Part shown: positions 30,957-38,647 of the stretch, one piece after another
Layout: each line of letters begins with the position of its first letter
Numbering within the stretch: the first letter of the stretch is position 1
Origin: Thermaceae bacterium
Lineage (GTDB): Bacteria > Deinococcota > Deinococci > Deinococcales > Marinithermaceae
Length of the DNA stretch: 47,907 nucleotides
Assembly (NCBI GenBank): GCA_026985615.1
Contig: JALSQD010000027.1
Location: 1-47,907 of the forward strand
Direction of reading: 5' to 3'
Notes under the pieces: model-generated
What the model was told of the DNA's origin: nothing
What the model saw: only the letters and a program-made list of their open reading frames with translations
The model's database searches: none
Program-made: the position numbers and the translations under genes

Positions 30957-31215
30957 CCGCATCCCGTTCGCGAAGTTGACGCACGTACCGGCGCGCGTCA
31001 TGCCCGGTGGCCTTTCCCAGGGCAGCCAGGCTTGCCCTGTGCTCTTTTTGCAAGCGTTTGAGAACCCGTTCCAGGGGGGGGCGCGGGATGCGCAGTCGGA
31101 TTTCGCCGTCTATAAGCTCGACCTCCAGCTCGTCACCAGGGCGAATACCCAGGACCTTTCGCACCTCAGCAGGAAGCGTGATCTGGTACCGGCTACTGAC
31201 CGTGGTCTTTGCCAT
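30949..31215 (-). CDS. AbrB/SpoVT-type antitoxin (VapB type)
   Basis: An 88-residue protein. The N-terminal swapped-hairpin DNA-binding domain reads AKTTVSSRYQITLPAEVRK, then VLGIRPGDELEVELIDGEIRLRI. The C-terminal part is basic and helical and presumably binds and neutralises the PIN toxin. ATG 31215 is chosen because the AbrB fold starts right there; a longer frame adds unrelated residues. It is the first gene of the pair and probably represses its own promoter, which lies in the short gap shared with cobS. Confidence 0.88.
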   Translation of the reverse strand: MAKTTVSSRYQITLPAEVRKVLGIRPGDELEVELIDGEIRLRIPRPPLERVLKRLQKEHRASLAALGKATGHDARRYVRQLRERDADG

Positions 31216-31301
31216 GCCTCCATTATCATACACCAGTTGCAAAGATAAATATGCATGAGTGATGCGCATGCCAACGCGGCGCGCAGGGTATGATGCACGC
31301 G

Positions 31302-32015
31302 ATGCTTCGTTTCCGCCCCTTCTGGCTGGCCCTGGGCTTTTTGACCACGCTCCCCGTGCCCGATGTGGGGAAGGTGCAGCCGGGTGAGAGGCGCGCGGCC
31401 TCGGCCTACTACCCCCTCGTCGGCTGGGTCGTGGGCGCGGTCCTGGCGCTCGCCGAGTTCGCGACCTCCGGCCTTCCAGACGGCCTCGCCGCAGCGCTGG
31501 TGCTTGCTGTCTGGCTGGGGGTCACGGGCATGCTCCACTTCGACGGTCTGCTCGATAGCGCAGACGCGCTATTGGCTCCGCGTCCGCCGCGAGAGCGTTT
31601 GCAGATACTGGGAGACGTTCACCACGGCTCTTTCGCCCTGGGTACAGGTATGGTCTTTCTGATAACAAAGTGGCAGCTAGTAGCATCGCTGCACTCATCC
31701 TGGACGCTTCTCTTCGCTCCGGTAGCGGCTCGCTTTTGGGTGCTGCCCGTTTTGAATGCTTTCCCGCCGGCCAGGCCCGAGGGCCTGGGGGCTACGGCGC
31801 GACAGGGGCGCTGGTCTCTGGGAGCCCTGTTTACTCTGCCGGTTTTGCTGCTCGCGCCGGTGCCATTTATCGTTAGCGGTGCAGCGACTTTCCTTTTGGC
31901 TGCCTGGGCTTCGAGGCGCTTAGGCGGTGGACTATCGGGAGATGTTTACGGAGCTCTGATAGAATTAGCCGAAGTAACTTTTATATTTATATCGATATTA
32001 AATATAATAATATAA
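31302..32015 (+). CDS. cobS: adenosylcobinamide-GDP ribazoletransferase (cobalamin synthase)
   Basis: A 237-residue integral membrane enzyme that joins adenosylcobinamide-GDP to alpha-ribazole (phosphate). Motifs are RPFWLALGFLTTLPVP at the N-terminus, YYPLVGWVVGA, and the metal-binding stretch GMLHFDGLLDSADALLAPRPPRERLQILGDVHHGSFAL. A late GGGLSGDVYGALIELAE is also typical. ATG 31302 is chosen because TATGAT (31289-31294) lies 7 bases before it; starts at 31290 or 31293 would overlap that box. The last 15 codons are strongly AT-rich, unlike the rest. Confidence 0.92.
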   Translation: MLRFRPFWLALGFLTTLPVPDVGKVQPGERRAASAYYPLVGWVVGAVLALAEFATSGLPDGLAAALVLAVWLGVTGMLHFDGLLDSADALLAPRPPRERLQILGDVHHGSFALGTGMVFLITKWQLVASLHSSWTLLFAPVAARFWVLPVLNAFPPARPEGLGATARQGRWSLGALFTLPVLLLAPVPFIVSGAATFLLAAWASRRLGGGLSGDVYGALIELAEVTFIFISILNIII

Positions 32016-32035
32016 AATTATAAATTAGCGTAGCT
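31970..32035. other. AT-rich island at the end of cobS
   Basis: About 65 bases covering the last codons of cobS and the following gap are almost entirely A and T. They lie roughly 50-110 bases upstream of the ugpB-like -10 box. This could be an upstream promoter element, a region of easy melting or a scar of recombination. Confidence 0.5.
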
Positions 32036-32081
32036 GACGCAAACATGACAATCGCGGCTACTATTTGTCCTTGAGACGCGG

Positions 32082-32087
32082 TATACT
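32082..32087 (+). promoter_or_regulatory. -10 box of the ugp-like operon
   Basis: TATACT in the context GCGGTATACTGGG, giving a leader of about 22 bases with AAAGGAGGT before the ATG at 32116. No good -35 is seen at 17 bases, so it may be an extended -10 promoter. Confidence 0.65.
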
Positions 32088-32115
32088 GGGTCTCGCAAGA
32101 AAAGGAGGTAGCACT

Positions 32116-33426
32116 ATGAAGCGATTAGCAACGGTCATCGGTCTCTCGGCGCTGCTCGGTTTTGCGTTTGCGGCCGAAAAGGTGCAGATCACCTTCTGGC
32201 ACGCGTTCGGTGGCGGCCGCAAGGCCTTCATCGAGCGCGCAGTCGAGGACTTCAACTTCATGCACCCCGGAATTGAAGTCAAGGTCGAATACAAGGGCAG
32301 CTACCGCGACACGTTGAACGCCGCCATTTTGGCCGCCAAGCAGGGGAACGCGCCCCACATCGTCCAGATCTTCGAGGTGGGCAGCCAGATGGCCATCGAC
32401 TCGGGCATCTTCGTGCCCATCGAAGACTACGTCCCGGCCGACTTGAAGTTCCAGCTCGACGACTACATCAAGCCGGTGGCGAACTACTACCGCATCGGCG
32501 GTAAGTTCAACTCAATCCCCTGGAACTCCTCGAACCCGATCCTCTACTACAACAAGGACATCTTCAAGAAGGCCGGGCTCGACCCTGAGAACCCGCCGAA
32601 GACCTTCGGCGAGGTCATGAAGGCCTGTGAGCAGATCGAGGCCACCAAGGCCGCGCCCAAGTGCATCACCTGGCCGCTGCACTCGTGGTTCGTCGAGCAG
32701 TGGATCGCCGAGCAGGGTGCGCTCCTCGCCAACAACGAGAACGGTCGCGCCGCCCGCGCCACGAACGTCTACATCGACTCCGAAGCGATGAAGCGCATCG
32801 TGACCTGGTGGAAGGACCTCTACGACAAGGGCTACTACGCCTACAGCGGCAAGCCCGAGGACTGGGACGGCGCCAACCAACTCTTCGTGAGCCAGCAGGC
32901 GGCCATGGAGATCACCTCGACCTCCGACGTGACCTTCATGCAGACGGCATCGTACGAGAACGGCTTCGAGCTTGGTACTGGCTTCCTCCCCGTTCCCGAT
33001 GGCATCGAGCGTAACGGCACCGTGGTGGGTGGCGCTTCGCTGTGGCTGACCAAGGGTCACCCGCAGAAGGAACAGGAAGCGGCGCTCACTTTCCTGCTCT
33101 GGTTCACCAACACCGAGAACATGGTGCGCTGGCACAAGGGTACGGGCTACTTCCCGGTGCTCAACACCTCGGTGAAGGTGCTCGAGTGGCAGAACTGGTT
33201 CGAGCGCAACCCCGCGTACCGCGCCGCGTTTGACCAGCTCCTCCAGTCGAAGGCCAACCGCGCCACCCAGGGCGCCCTCATCGGTCCCTTCCCCGAGATC
33301 CGCACGATCATCGAAAACATGATCCAGGAGGTCTTCCAGGGTAAGGACATCGACAAGGCGCTCAAGGACGCCGACGCCAAGGCCGACAAGGCGCTGCAGC
33401 AGTACAACGCCTCGGTCGGTAAGTAG
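32116..33426 (+). CDS. ugpB: ABC transporter solute-binding protein, UgpB-like
   Basis: A 436-residue periplasmic binding protein with a signal peptide (residues about 1-19). The mature part starts EKVQITFWHAFGGGRKAFIERAVEDFN and includes PWNSSNPILYYNKDIFKKAGLDPENPP, WPLHSWFVEQWIAEQG and a C-terminal GALIGPFPEIRTIIENMIQEVF, all reminiscent of glycerol-3-phosphate binding protein UgpB. ATG 32116 is fixed by the AAAGGAGGT site and the signal peptide. The gene heads an operon with two permeases and a glycerophosphodiester phosphodiesterase, which supports glycerol-3-phosphate or glycerophosphodiesters as ligand. A strong hairpin follows. Confidence 0.88.
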   Translation: MKRLATVIGLSALLGFAFAAEKVQITFWHAFGGGRKAFIERAVEDFNFMHPGIEVKVEYKGSYRDTLNAAILAAKQGNAPHIVQIFEVGSQMAIDSGIFVPIEDYVPADLKFQLDDYIKPVANYYRIGGKFNSIPWNSSNPILYYNKDIFKKAGLDPENPPKTFGEVMKACEQIEATKAAPKCITWPLHSWFVEQWIAEQGALLANNENGRAARATNVYIDSEAMKRIVTWWKDLYDKGYYAYSGKPEDWDGANQLFVSQQAAMEITSTSDVTFMQTASYENGFELGTGFLPVPDGIERNGTVVGGASLWLTKGHPQKEQEAALTFLLWFTNTENMVRWHKGTGYFPVLNTSVKVLEWQNWFERNPAYRAAFDQLLQSKANRATQGALIGPFPEIRTIIENMIQEVFQGKDIDKALKDADAKADKALQQYNASVGK

Positions 33427-33434
33427 CCTTTCCA

Positions 33435-33460
33435 GGCCCCCCACCTCGAGGTGGGGGGCC
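33435..33460 (+). terminator. intra-operon hairpin after ugpB-like gene
   Basis: A perfect 26-base palindrome with arms GGCCCCCCACCTC/GAGGTGGGGGGCC, 8 bases after the ugpB-like stop codon, with a TTTT some 10 bases later. It probably lowers expression of the permeases relative to the binding protein. Confidence 0.8.
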
Positions 33461-33506
33461 TCCCCCTACCTTTTAGCTCGTTTTAGCGTAACGAGGTCAC
33501 GCCAAC

Positions 33507-34397
33507 ATGGACACGCATGCCGCCTACAAGAGCCGCTGGTTGCCATGGGTACTCCTGGCACCCACCTTCGTCATTCTGCTGGTCTTTCTTTACTACCCGA
33601 CTTTCGAGACCTTCATCTTGTCGCTCTATCGCGTGGCCTTTTTCGGTCTGAGCAAGCAGTTTGTCGGATTCGGAAACTACAAAGAGATTTTTACAAACCC
33701 GGAGTACTTGCAAATCTTTTGGAACACAGCGATCTTCGCCTTTCTCGTGGTGCTCCTTTCGATGTCCGTGGGGCTGGGGCTCAGTGTGCTGGCCAACCAG
33801 AAGATTCGCGGGCGCGGTTTCTACCGCCTCATGCTGATCTGGCCCTACGCGCTTTCGCCTGCGGTTGCGGGTGTGATCTTTCTCTTCCTCTTCAATGAGC
33901 AGTCTGGTATCGTCAATTATCTGCTCGGTATAACCCTGGGCATCACACCGAACTGGCTAACCGACCCGGTGCTCGCGATGGCGCTCCTTATCTTCGTAGC
34001 GGTCTGGAAGAACGTGGGCTACAACGTGGTCTTCTATATCGCAGGTTTGCAGAACCTGCCGGGTGAGGTGCTCGAGGCGGCGCTTATCGACGGGGCCACC
34101 CCCTGGCAGCGCTTCTGGAAGATTACCTTCCCTTTGCTGGGGCCGATGACGATCTTCCTCCTCATCATGAACACCATCTACGCCTTCTTCGATGCCTTTG
34201 CCTTCGTTGATCTGCTTACCAAGGGCGGTCCCAGCAACGCCACCAACTTGCTGATCTACAACATCTACCGGGACGGCTTCGAATACTACAAGACCGGACT
34301 CGCGGCCGCGCAATCGGTGATCCTCTTTGTTGCGGTCGTGATCCTGACCATCATCCAGCTTCGCTTTGGCGAGAGCCGGACCCACTACGGGGGTTAG
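33507..34397 (+). CDS. ugpA: ABC transporter permease, UgpA-like
   Basis: A 296-residue inner-membrane protein with six helices. It has WVLLAPTFVILLVFLYYPTFETFILSLYRV at the N-terminus, a NTAIFAFLVV helix and the EAA loop EVLEAALIDGATPWQRFWKITFPLLGPM. The C-terminal LLTKGGPSNATNLLIYNIYRDGFEYY is typical of MalF/UgpA proteins. It follows the hairpin after the ugpB-like gene and precedes the ugpE-like gene by 2 bases. With UgpE it forms the channel; the ATPase must come from elsewhere. Confidence 0.9.
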   Translation: MDTHAAYKSRWLPWVLLAPTFVILLVFLYYPTFETFILSLYRVAFFGLSKQFVGFGNYKEIFTNPEYLQIFWNTAIFAFLVVLLSMSVGLGLSVLANQKIRGRGFYRLMLIWPYALSPAVAGVIFLFLFNEQSGIVNYLLGITLGITPNWLTDPVLAMALLIFVAVWKNVGYNVVFYIAGLQNLPGEVLEAALIDGATPWQRFWKITFPLLGPMTIFLLIMNTIYAFFDAFAFVDLLTKGGPSNATNLLIYNIYRDGFEYYKTGLAAAQSVILFVAVVILTIIQLRFGESRTHYGG

Positions 34398-34399
34398 CC

Positions 34400-35284
34400 A
34401 TGGCGCAGTCGCAAGTTCAGACCCAACCTTCCCGCCGGCCCGGACCGCGCCCGACGTTGCGCCGTCGCAAGATGATGTCGCACCTCGTGGTACACCTCTT
34501 GTTGCTCGCTGCCGTCTTCGTGGTGGCGGCGCCGCTGCTGATCGCCTTCATCTTTTCTACCCAGACGCCGGCCCAGATCTTCAGCTATCCGCCCAAGTTC
34601 ACGATCGGCTCGGCCCTCGTCGAGAACTACAAGACGGCCTGGTACGAGTACAACCTTGGCGTCTACATGAAGAACTCGTTCATTATCGCCGTGGCCGTCA
34701 CGGTAGGAAAGACGATCGTCTCCTTCATGGCTGCACTAGCGCTCGTTTACTTCCGCTTCCCCCTCAAGGGCGCGATCTTCACCTTCATCCTGCTGACCTT
34801 GATGATGCCCACCGAGATCATGATCGTGGCCCTCTTTGAGCTGGTGACGAAGCTGGGCTGGTCGAACTCGTACGCGGCGCTGATCGTGCCCTTCCTGGCG
34901 TCGGCTACGGGCACCTTCCTCTTCCGCCAGCAGTTCTTGCAGATCCCCACGAGCCTGGTGGACGCGGCCAAGATCGACGGCGCGGGGCCGCTGCGCTTCG
35001 CCTGGTCCATCTTGTTGCCGATGTCGTTCAACGTGATAGCGGCCATGGCGGTCATTCAGTTCGTCTACATGTGGAATCAGTACCTCTGGCCTCTGATCGT
35101 GATTCGCGAGAACGCCCGCCAGGTGGTGCAGGTGGGCCTCAAGGGGTTGACCAGCGGACAGGACGCCACCAACTGGGGTATCGTCATGGCAGGAACAATC
35201 ATTGCGCTCCTGCCGGCGCTAATCGTCTTCATGTTGTTGCAGGAGCAGTTCAGCCGTGGCTTTGCCATGAGCGAGGAGAAGTAG
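34400..35284 (+). CDS. ugpE: ABC transporter permease, UgpE-like
   Basis: A 294-residue inner-membrane protein. After about 25 basic and polar residues come six helices. The EAA loop is SLVDAAKIDGAGPLRFAWSILLPMSFNV, where DAA replaces EAA. MMPTEIMIVALFELVTKLGWSNSYAALIVPFLASATGTFLFRQQFLQIP, spread over two helices, is typical of UgpE. The C-terminus LQEQFSRGFAMSEEK resembles UgpE endings. It begins 2 bases after ugpA and is followed directly by the phosphodiesterase gene. Confidence 0.9.
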   Translation: MAQSQVQTQPSRRPGPRPTLRRRKMMSHLVVHLLLLAAVFVVAAPLLIAFIFSTQTPAQIFSYPPKFTIGSALVENYKTAWYEYNLGVYMKNSFIIAVAVTVGKTIVSFMAALALVYFRFPLKGAIFTFILLTLMMPTEIMIVALFELVTKLGWSNSYAALIVPFLASATGTFLFRQQFLQIPTSLVDAAKIDGAGPLRFAWSILLPMSFNVIAAMAVIQFVYMWNQYLWPLIVIRENARQVVQVGLKGLTSGQDATNWGIVMAGTIIALLPALIVFMLLQEQFSRGFAMSEEK

Positions 35285-35285
35285 C

Positions 35286-35981
35286 ATGGCCGTGCTGCCC
35301 TTCGCAGACAGGCGTCGGCCCGTGTTGCTCGGACACCGGGGGTTGCCCAAGGTGGCCGACGGCAACACCCGGGCGTCCTTCCGGGCGGCGATCGAGGCAG
35401 GACTCGACGGCATCGAGACCGACGTGCAGCGCACCAAGGACGGCGTGCTCGTCATTCACCACGACTTCGTGGTGGGGCTGCGCCTGATCGCCGACATGAC
35501 TTTCGATGAGCTCAAGGAGCAGCGGCCCGAGATTCTCTCGCTCCAGGAGCTGCTCGAGCTCCTGGAGCCGCACGAGAACTTTCTGATCAATCTCGAGCTC
35601 AAGAGCATTCCCGGCATGGAAGACGGCCGCGCTCACGAGCTGGCCGACGCGGTGGCGGGATGGCCTGGGCGGGGGCGCGTCTGGATTTCTTCGTATGACC
35701 CAGTAGCGCTCCTCAAGGTGCGCGAGCATCGCCCCGAGATACCCCTGGCCTACCTCTTCCGCGTTTACGACACCGGCAGAATGGCGGAGCTGTTGGGGCT
35801 TGAGGCCGTGCACCCGGAGTTCCGCCTGCTTACGGAGGAGCGGGTGGCGCGCTGGCACAAGAAGGGCCTGGCCGTGGGCACCTGGACCGTTAACGAGGCC
35901 GAGGTGGCGTGGCGCGTAGCCGCGATGGGGGCGGACGTGCTCATGGGCGACGACGCCGAAGTCCTCAAACAAGCGCGCTAA
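35286..35981 (+). CDS. ugpQ: glycerophosphodiester phosphodiesterase (UgpQ-like)
   Basis: A 231-residue GDPD-family TIM barrel that hydrolyses glycerophosphodiesters to glycerol-3-phosphate and an alcohol. Catalytic motifs present are LLGHRG, IETDVQRTKDGVLVIHHD (metal ligands Glu and Asp, general histidine) and LINLELK. The usual ENT after HRG is GNT here; that glutamate is commonly conserved, so it is a small oddity. It has no signal peptide and ends with WTVNEAEVAWRVAAMGADVLMGD, as usual. It starts one base after the ugpE stop and matches the E. coli ugpBAEC-Q arrangement except for the missing ATPase. Confidence 0.92.
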   Translation: MAVLPFADRRRPVLLGHRGLPKVADGNTRASFRAAIEAGLDGIETDVQRTKDGVLVIHHDFVVGLRLIADMTFDELKEQRPEILSLQELLELLEPHENFLINLELKSIPGMEDGRAHELADAVAGWPGRGRVWISSYDPVALLKVREHRPEIPLAYLFRVYDTGRMAELLGLEAVHPEFRLLTEERVARWHKKGLAVGTWTVNEAEVAWRVAAMGADVLMGDDAEVLKQAR

Positions 35982-36250
35982 CCGGTCTTTCTACGGCACA
36001 CAACCTAAGGCGCGTTTTTTGGTCTACCCTTGTTCCAAGGAAGGGATATGTGTGGAACCGGGTTCGGTGCCTTTCTCCGTCGCTCCGGTAGTGGCCGCAG
36101 GGGGATGCGGGGGCCTGCTTTGTGGCAGGTGCCCAGGCCGGGAAAAGAGCAGTTCGCACCGGCTTTGGTTCGGACCTTTTGGCGGGTTGGGCTTGGCGAT
36201 GCGGGTGCTCCGACCGAGTAGGCGGTGTGGAGTTTGAGAAAGGAGGTGGC

Positions 36251-36436
36251 ATGAACCTGGGAATCGGAGAGTTTCTGATTGTGCTCGCAATATGGGGGGT
36301 CTTGATCTGGTCCTTTTTCGCTCTCATTCGCTGGGCTGTGCGCTCGGCGCTGCAGCAGTTCCTCGAGGCCAACCGGGAGGAGCTGGTGGAGATCGTTCGC
36401 AAGGCGGTGGCCAAGGACCCCGAACGCAAGGGTTGA
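36251..36436 (+). CDS. small single-helix membrane protein A
   Basis: A 61-residue protein with one N-terminal membrane helix (about residues 5-27, EFLIVLAIWGVLIWSFFALI) and a charged amphipathic tail (LQQFLEANREELVEIVRKAVAKD). The ATG has a near-perfect AAAGGAGGT site 5 bases upstream, so it is surely translated. It is not a family I recognise. A similar protein is encoded at 36662, and both share the pattern helix, R-x-A-V-x-x-A-L, charged tail. It may be a membrane-anchored assembly factor or regulator, but nothing in the sequence proves this. Confidence 0.75.
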   Translation: MNLGIGEFLIVLAIWGVLIWSFFALIRWAVRSALQQFLEANREELVEIVRKAVAKDPERKG

Positions 36437-36440
36437 GGTC

Positions 36441-36600
36441 GTGTCCGTCCTTGCCCTGTTCATCTTGAACGGCCTGGCGACCGGGGCGGTGGTCCGTGTA
36501 GTGCTCTAGGCGCTGCTCGACGAAGGGTGCGAACGCCGGTTGTCCGAGCCACGGAAAGCCTGCCGAGCGTCTGAAGGTGCCGGTCCCCTGCTGGGCGAGC
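36441..36600 (+). pseudogene. possible decayed third copy of the small membrane protein
   Basis: From GTG 36441 a frame reads SVLALFILNGLATGAVVRVVL, hits TAG at 36507-36509, then continues ALLDEGCERRLSEPRKACRASEG. The order (hydrophobic helix, VVRVVL/ALLDEG, charged tail) resembles the two flanking proteins. There is no good ribosome binding site. It could also be chance. Confidence 0.35.
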
Positions 36601-36661
36601 GACTGCGCCTGCGGTGGCCGCTTGCGCCAAGGTCGTGACCGCAAGAGGAAAGGAGGTTGGG

Positions 36662-36850
36662 ATGGAAGTAATCGCTATCTTGCTCAGCATAATTTTCTAT
36701 TTGTTCTTGGTCTGGGTTGCCTACGAGATCGTACGGCGCGCCGTAATTGCTGCGCTCCGTACCGTGCTGCAGGAAGATGGGCGACTGTGGGTTGATCGAC
36801 TCGCTCAGGCGATTGCCAGGCAGATAAAATCTGAGAGCAAAGATAGTTAG
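36662..36850 (+). CDS. small single-helix membrane protein B
   Basis: A 62-residue protein with an N-terminal membrane helix (about residues 3-22, VIAILLSIIFYLFLVWVAYE), then IVRRAVIAALRTVLQEDGRLWVDRLAQAIARQIKSE. It has a strong AAAGGAGG site before ATG 36662. It is a probable paralogue of protein A at 36251 (IRWAVRSALQQFLEANREELVEIV there). Function unknown. The two may form a small membrane complex. They are separated by about 225 bases that hold a possible third, broken copy. Confidence 0.75.
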   Translation: MEVIAILLSIIFYLFLVWVAYEIVRRAVIAALRTVLQEDGRLWVDRLAQAIARQIKSESKDS

Positions 36851-36937
36851 GGGACTCTGCGGCCATCGGCCGCGAGTCTTGATTCGGCTGGGAGGATGAC
36901 GCGCCGAGGGCGATTCGCCAGCCAGACGGTGCGCCGC

Positions 36938-37789
36938 TCAGGAAGCGGCTGGGCGTACCAGGTGCTCGAGCCAGTTGGCGAACTCGAGCTGGCGGATCCG
37001 GTCGTCCAGCAGGGTTTCATTCACCCCTAGCTTGCGGCGCAGGACCTGGTCGTTCGGGTTCTGGAACAGCGCCTTCAGCTCCTCGGCGTAGCGCAACACA
37101 TCCTCCTCTTTCTCGAAGAAACCCTCCTTGACCAGCGCCCCGGCGCGGGCGGCGATCAGGCGGGCGTTCTCCCAGAGGTCGAACTCGGGGTGGTACTGGG
37201 TGGCCCAGTAGGCACCGCTTTCGTGCTCCACCGCCAGCGCCTGCACGCGGGTGTGCTCGCCGGTGGCCAGCAGCTCGGCGTCTGCGGGCAGCTCGGTGAT
37301 GTGGTCGAGGTGCATCTCGATCCCCTGGAAGACCGGCGGCTTGCCTGCGGTCAGCGGGTGTTCGCGGCCCGCAGCGGTCAGCTCGATGCGGGGGGCGAAG
37401 CCCCACTCGCGCCCTTTGGGGTTGGCCTCCACCTTGCCGCCGGCGGCCACCGCCGCCATCTGCGCCCCCCAGCAGCTGCCGAACTGGGGCACGCCGGCCT
37501 GGAAGGTCTGGCGGGAAAACTCGATCTGACGGGCTACCTTTTCCTCGTGGGTGTGGTAGATGGTCTGGTCGGAGCCGGTCCAGATGACGCCGTGGTAGCC
37601 GCGCAGCTCGTCCAGACTGGGCAGCGGATTCTCGACGTCGGCGATGAAGAGGACCTGCGACTCGGCGTCGGGGGCGTAACGGTCGAGCAGCCGCCGGTAG
37701 AGGTCGTGCGGGTGGGCGACGTCGGAACGATCGAAGTTGTCGCGGCTGGCCTTAGGGTATCCGTTGACGATCAAGAACTTGAGGGGCAT
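36938..37789 (-). CDS. class I glutamine amidotransferase-like protein
   Basis: A 283-residue protein with a GMP-synthase-type amidotransferase fold. The nucleophile cysteine is Cys106 in FGSCWGAQMAAVAAGG. The partner His-Glu is in TQYHPEFD. An N-terminal strand LKFLIVNGYPKASRDNFD and the phrase GVIWTGSDQTIYH are like YLR126C/GuaA-related stand-alone proteins. About 75 extra C-terminal residues form a helical tail. The acceptor substrate is unknown; such proteins may also be glutamine or gamma-glutamyl hydrolases. It follows the second glycerophosphodiesterase by 18 bases and is probably cotranscribed with it. Confidence 0.85.
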   Translation of the reverse strand: MPLKFLIVNGYPKASRDNFDRSDVAHPHDLYRRLLDRYAPDAESQVLFIADVENPLPSLDELRGYHGVIWTGSDQTIYHTHEEKVARQIEFSRQTFQAGVPQFGSCWGAQMAAVAAGGKVEANPKGREWGFAPRIELTAAGREHPLTAGKPPVFQGIEMHLDHITELPADAELLATGEHTRVQALAVEHESGAYWATQYHPEFDLWENARLIAARAGALVKEGFFEKEEDVLRYAEELKALFQNPNDQVLRRKLGVNETLLDDRIRQLEFANWLEHLVRPAAS

Positions 37790-37807
37790 GGGCCTTCCTT
37801 TCCACCG

Positions 37808-38620
37808 CTAGCGCACCAGCGGCACCAGGTCTTGCGGGAAGTCGGTGAAGAGACCGCTCACGCCGGCCTCGACGTAGCTGCGGGCTTCGTCCACGTCGTT
37901 GACGGTGAAGAGGTTGATCTTCTTGCCTTCCGCCACCAACTGGCGCACCTTTTCCGGCGGGGTCAGGGTGGCGCGGGCGTTGATGGTCTGGTAGTCCGCC
38001 ACCGCGTCCCAGTCGATGGGTCGGTCGCGGTAATAGCCGACCAGCGCCTGGACCTCGACCTCGGGCCTAAGCGATCTGGCCTCCTCGAGCCAGTGGTGCT
38101 GGAAGGAGGAGAGGCGCACCTGCTCGGGGGCGATGCCCACCTGGTCCATGACCTCGAAGAAGCGGGGCACCACCGGAAAGTCCTCGAGCGGCGGCGGCAG
38201 CTTCTTGAGCTCAATGTTGACCACCCAGTTGCGCTCCTTGGTGAAGCGGAGCGCCTCTTCCACCGTCGGCACCCGGAGTCCCACATAGGCGGCCTGGTCG
38301 GCGGGGCTCACCTTACCGGCGGCGATCTGGCCGAAGGGATCGTCCCAGTCGAACCAGCTGCCGGCGTCGAGCCGCTCGATTTCCTCGAAGGTGAACTCGG
38401 CGAAGGTCCAGGGCTCGCGGTCGGGGAAGACCTCGGGGGCGTTGGTGGTGCGCTTCAGGCTGTCGTCGTGGAAGAGAATGAGCACGCCGTCGGCGGTCAC
38501 GCCGACGTCGGTCTCCCACAGGTCGGCCCCGGCCTCGTACCCCTTCTGGGCAGCGGCCAGGGTGTTCTCGGGTGCCAGGCTGCGCGCGCCGCGGTGGGCG
38601 ATGACGAGGGTGCGGTTCAC
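37808..38620 (-). CDS. glycerophosphodiester phosphodiesterase
   Basis: A 270-residue GDPD-family enzyme with all usual motifs: IAHRGARSLAPENTLAA, the metal site in LWETDVGVTADGVLILFHD and VNIELKK. The product is glycerol-3-phosphate from deacylated phospholipids. GTG 38620 is chosen over an ATG at 38638 because a -10-like TATCTT (38627-38632, minus strand) lies 6 bases before it, suggesting a leaderless start. It has no signal peptide. It is longer than the ugpQ-like enzyme at 35286 and differs from it in sequence, so the two are old paralogues. Confidence 0.9.
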   Translation of the reverse strand: MNRTLVIAHRGARSLAPENTLAAAQKGYEAGADLWETDVGVTADGVLILFHDDSLKRTTNAPEVFPDREPWTFAEFTFEEIERLDAGSWFDWDDPFGQIAAGKVSPADQAAYVGLRVPTVEEALRFTKERNWVVNIELKKLPPPLEDFPVVPRFFEVMDQVGIAPEQVRLSSFQHHWLEEARSLRPEVEVQALVGYYRDRPIDWDAVADYQTINARATLTPPEKVRQLVAEGKKINLFTVNDVDEARSYVEAGVSGLFTDFPQDLVPLVR

Positions 38621-38647
38621 GGGTCCAAGATACCCCAAGACGCCGGG

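Noticed and set aside
36019..36237. 72-residue frame between ugpQ and the first small membrane protein
   Set aside because: No ribosome site and no protein-like pattern; the stretch 35982-36250 shows no clear feature.
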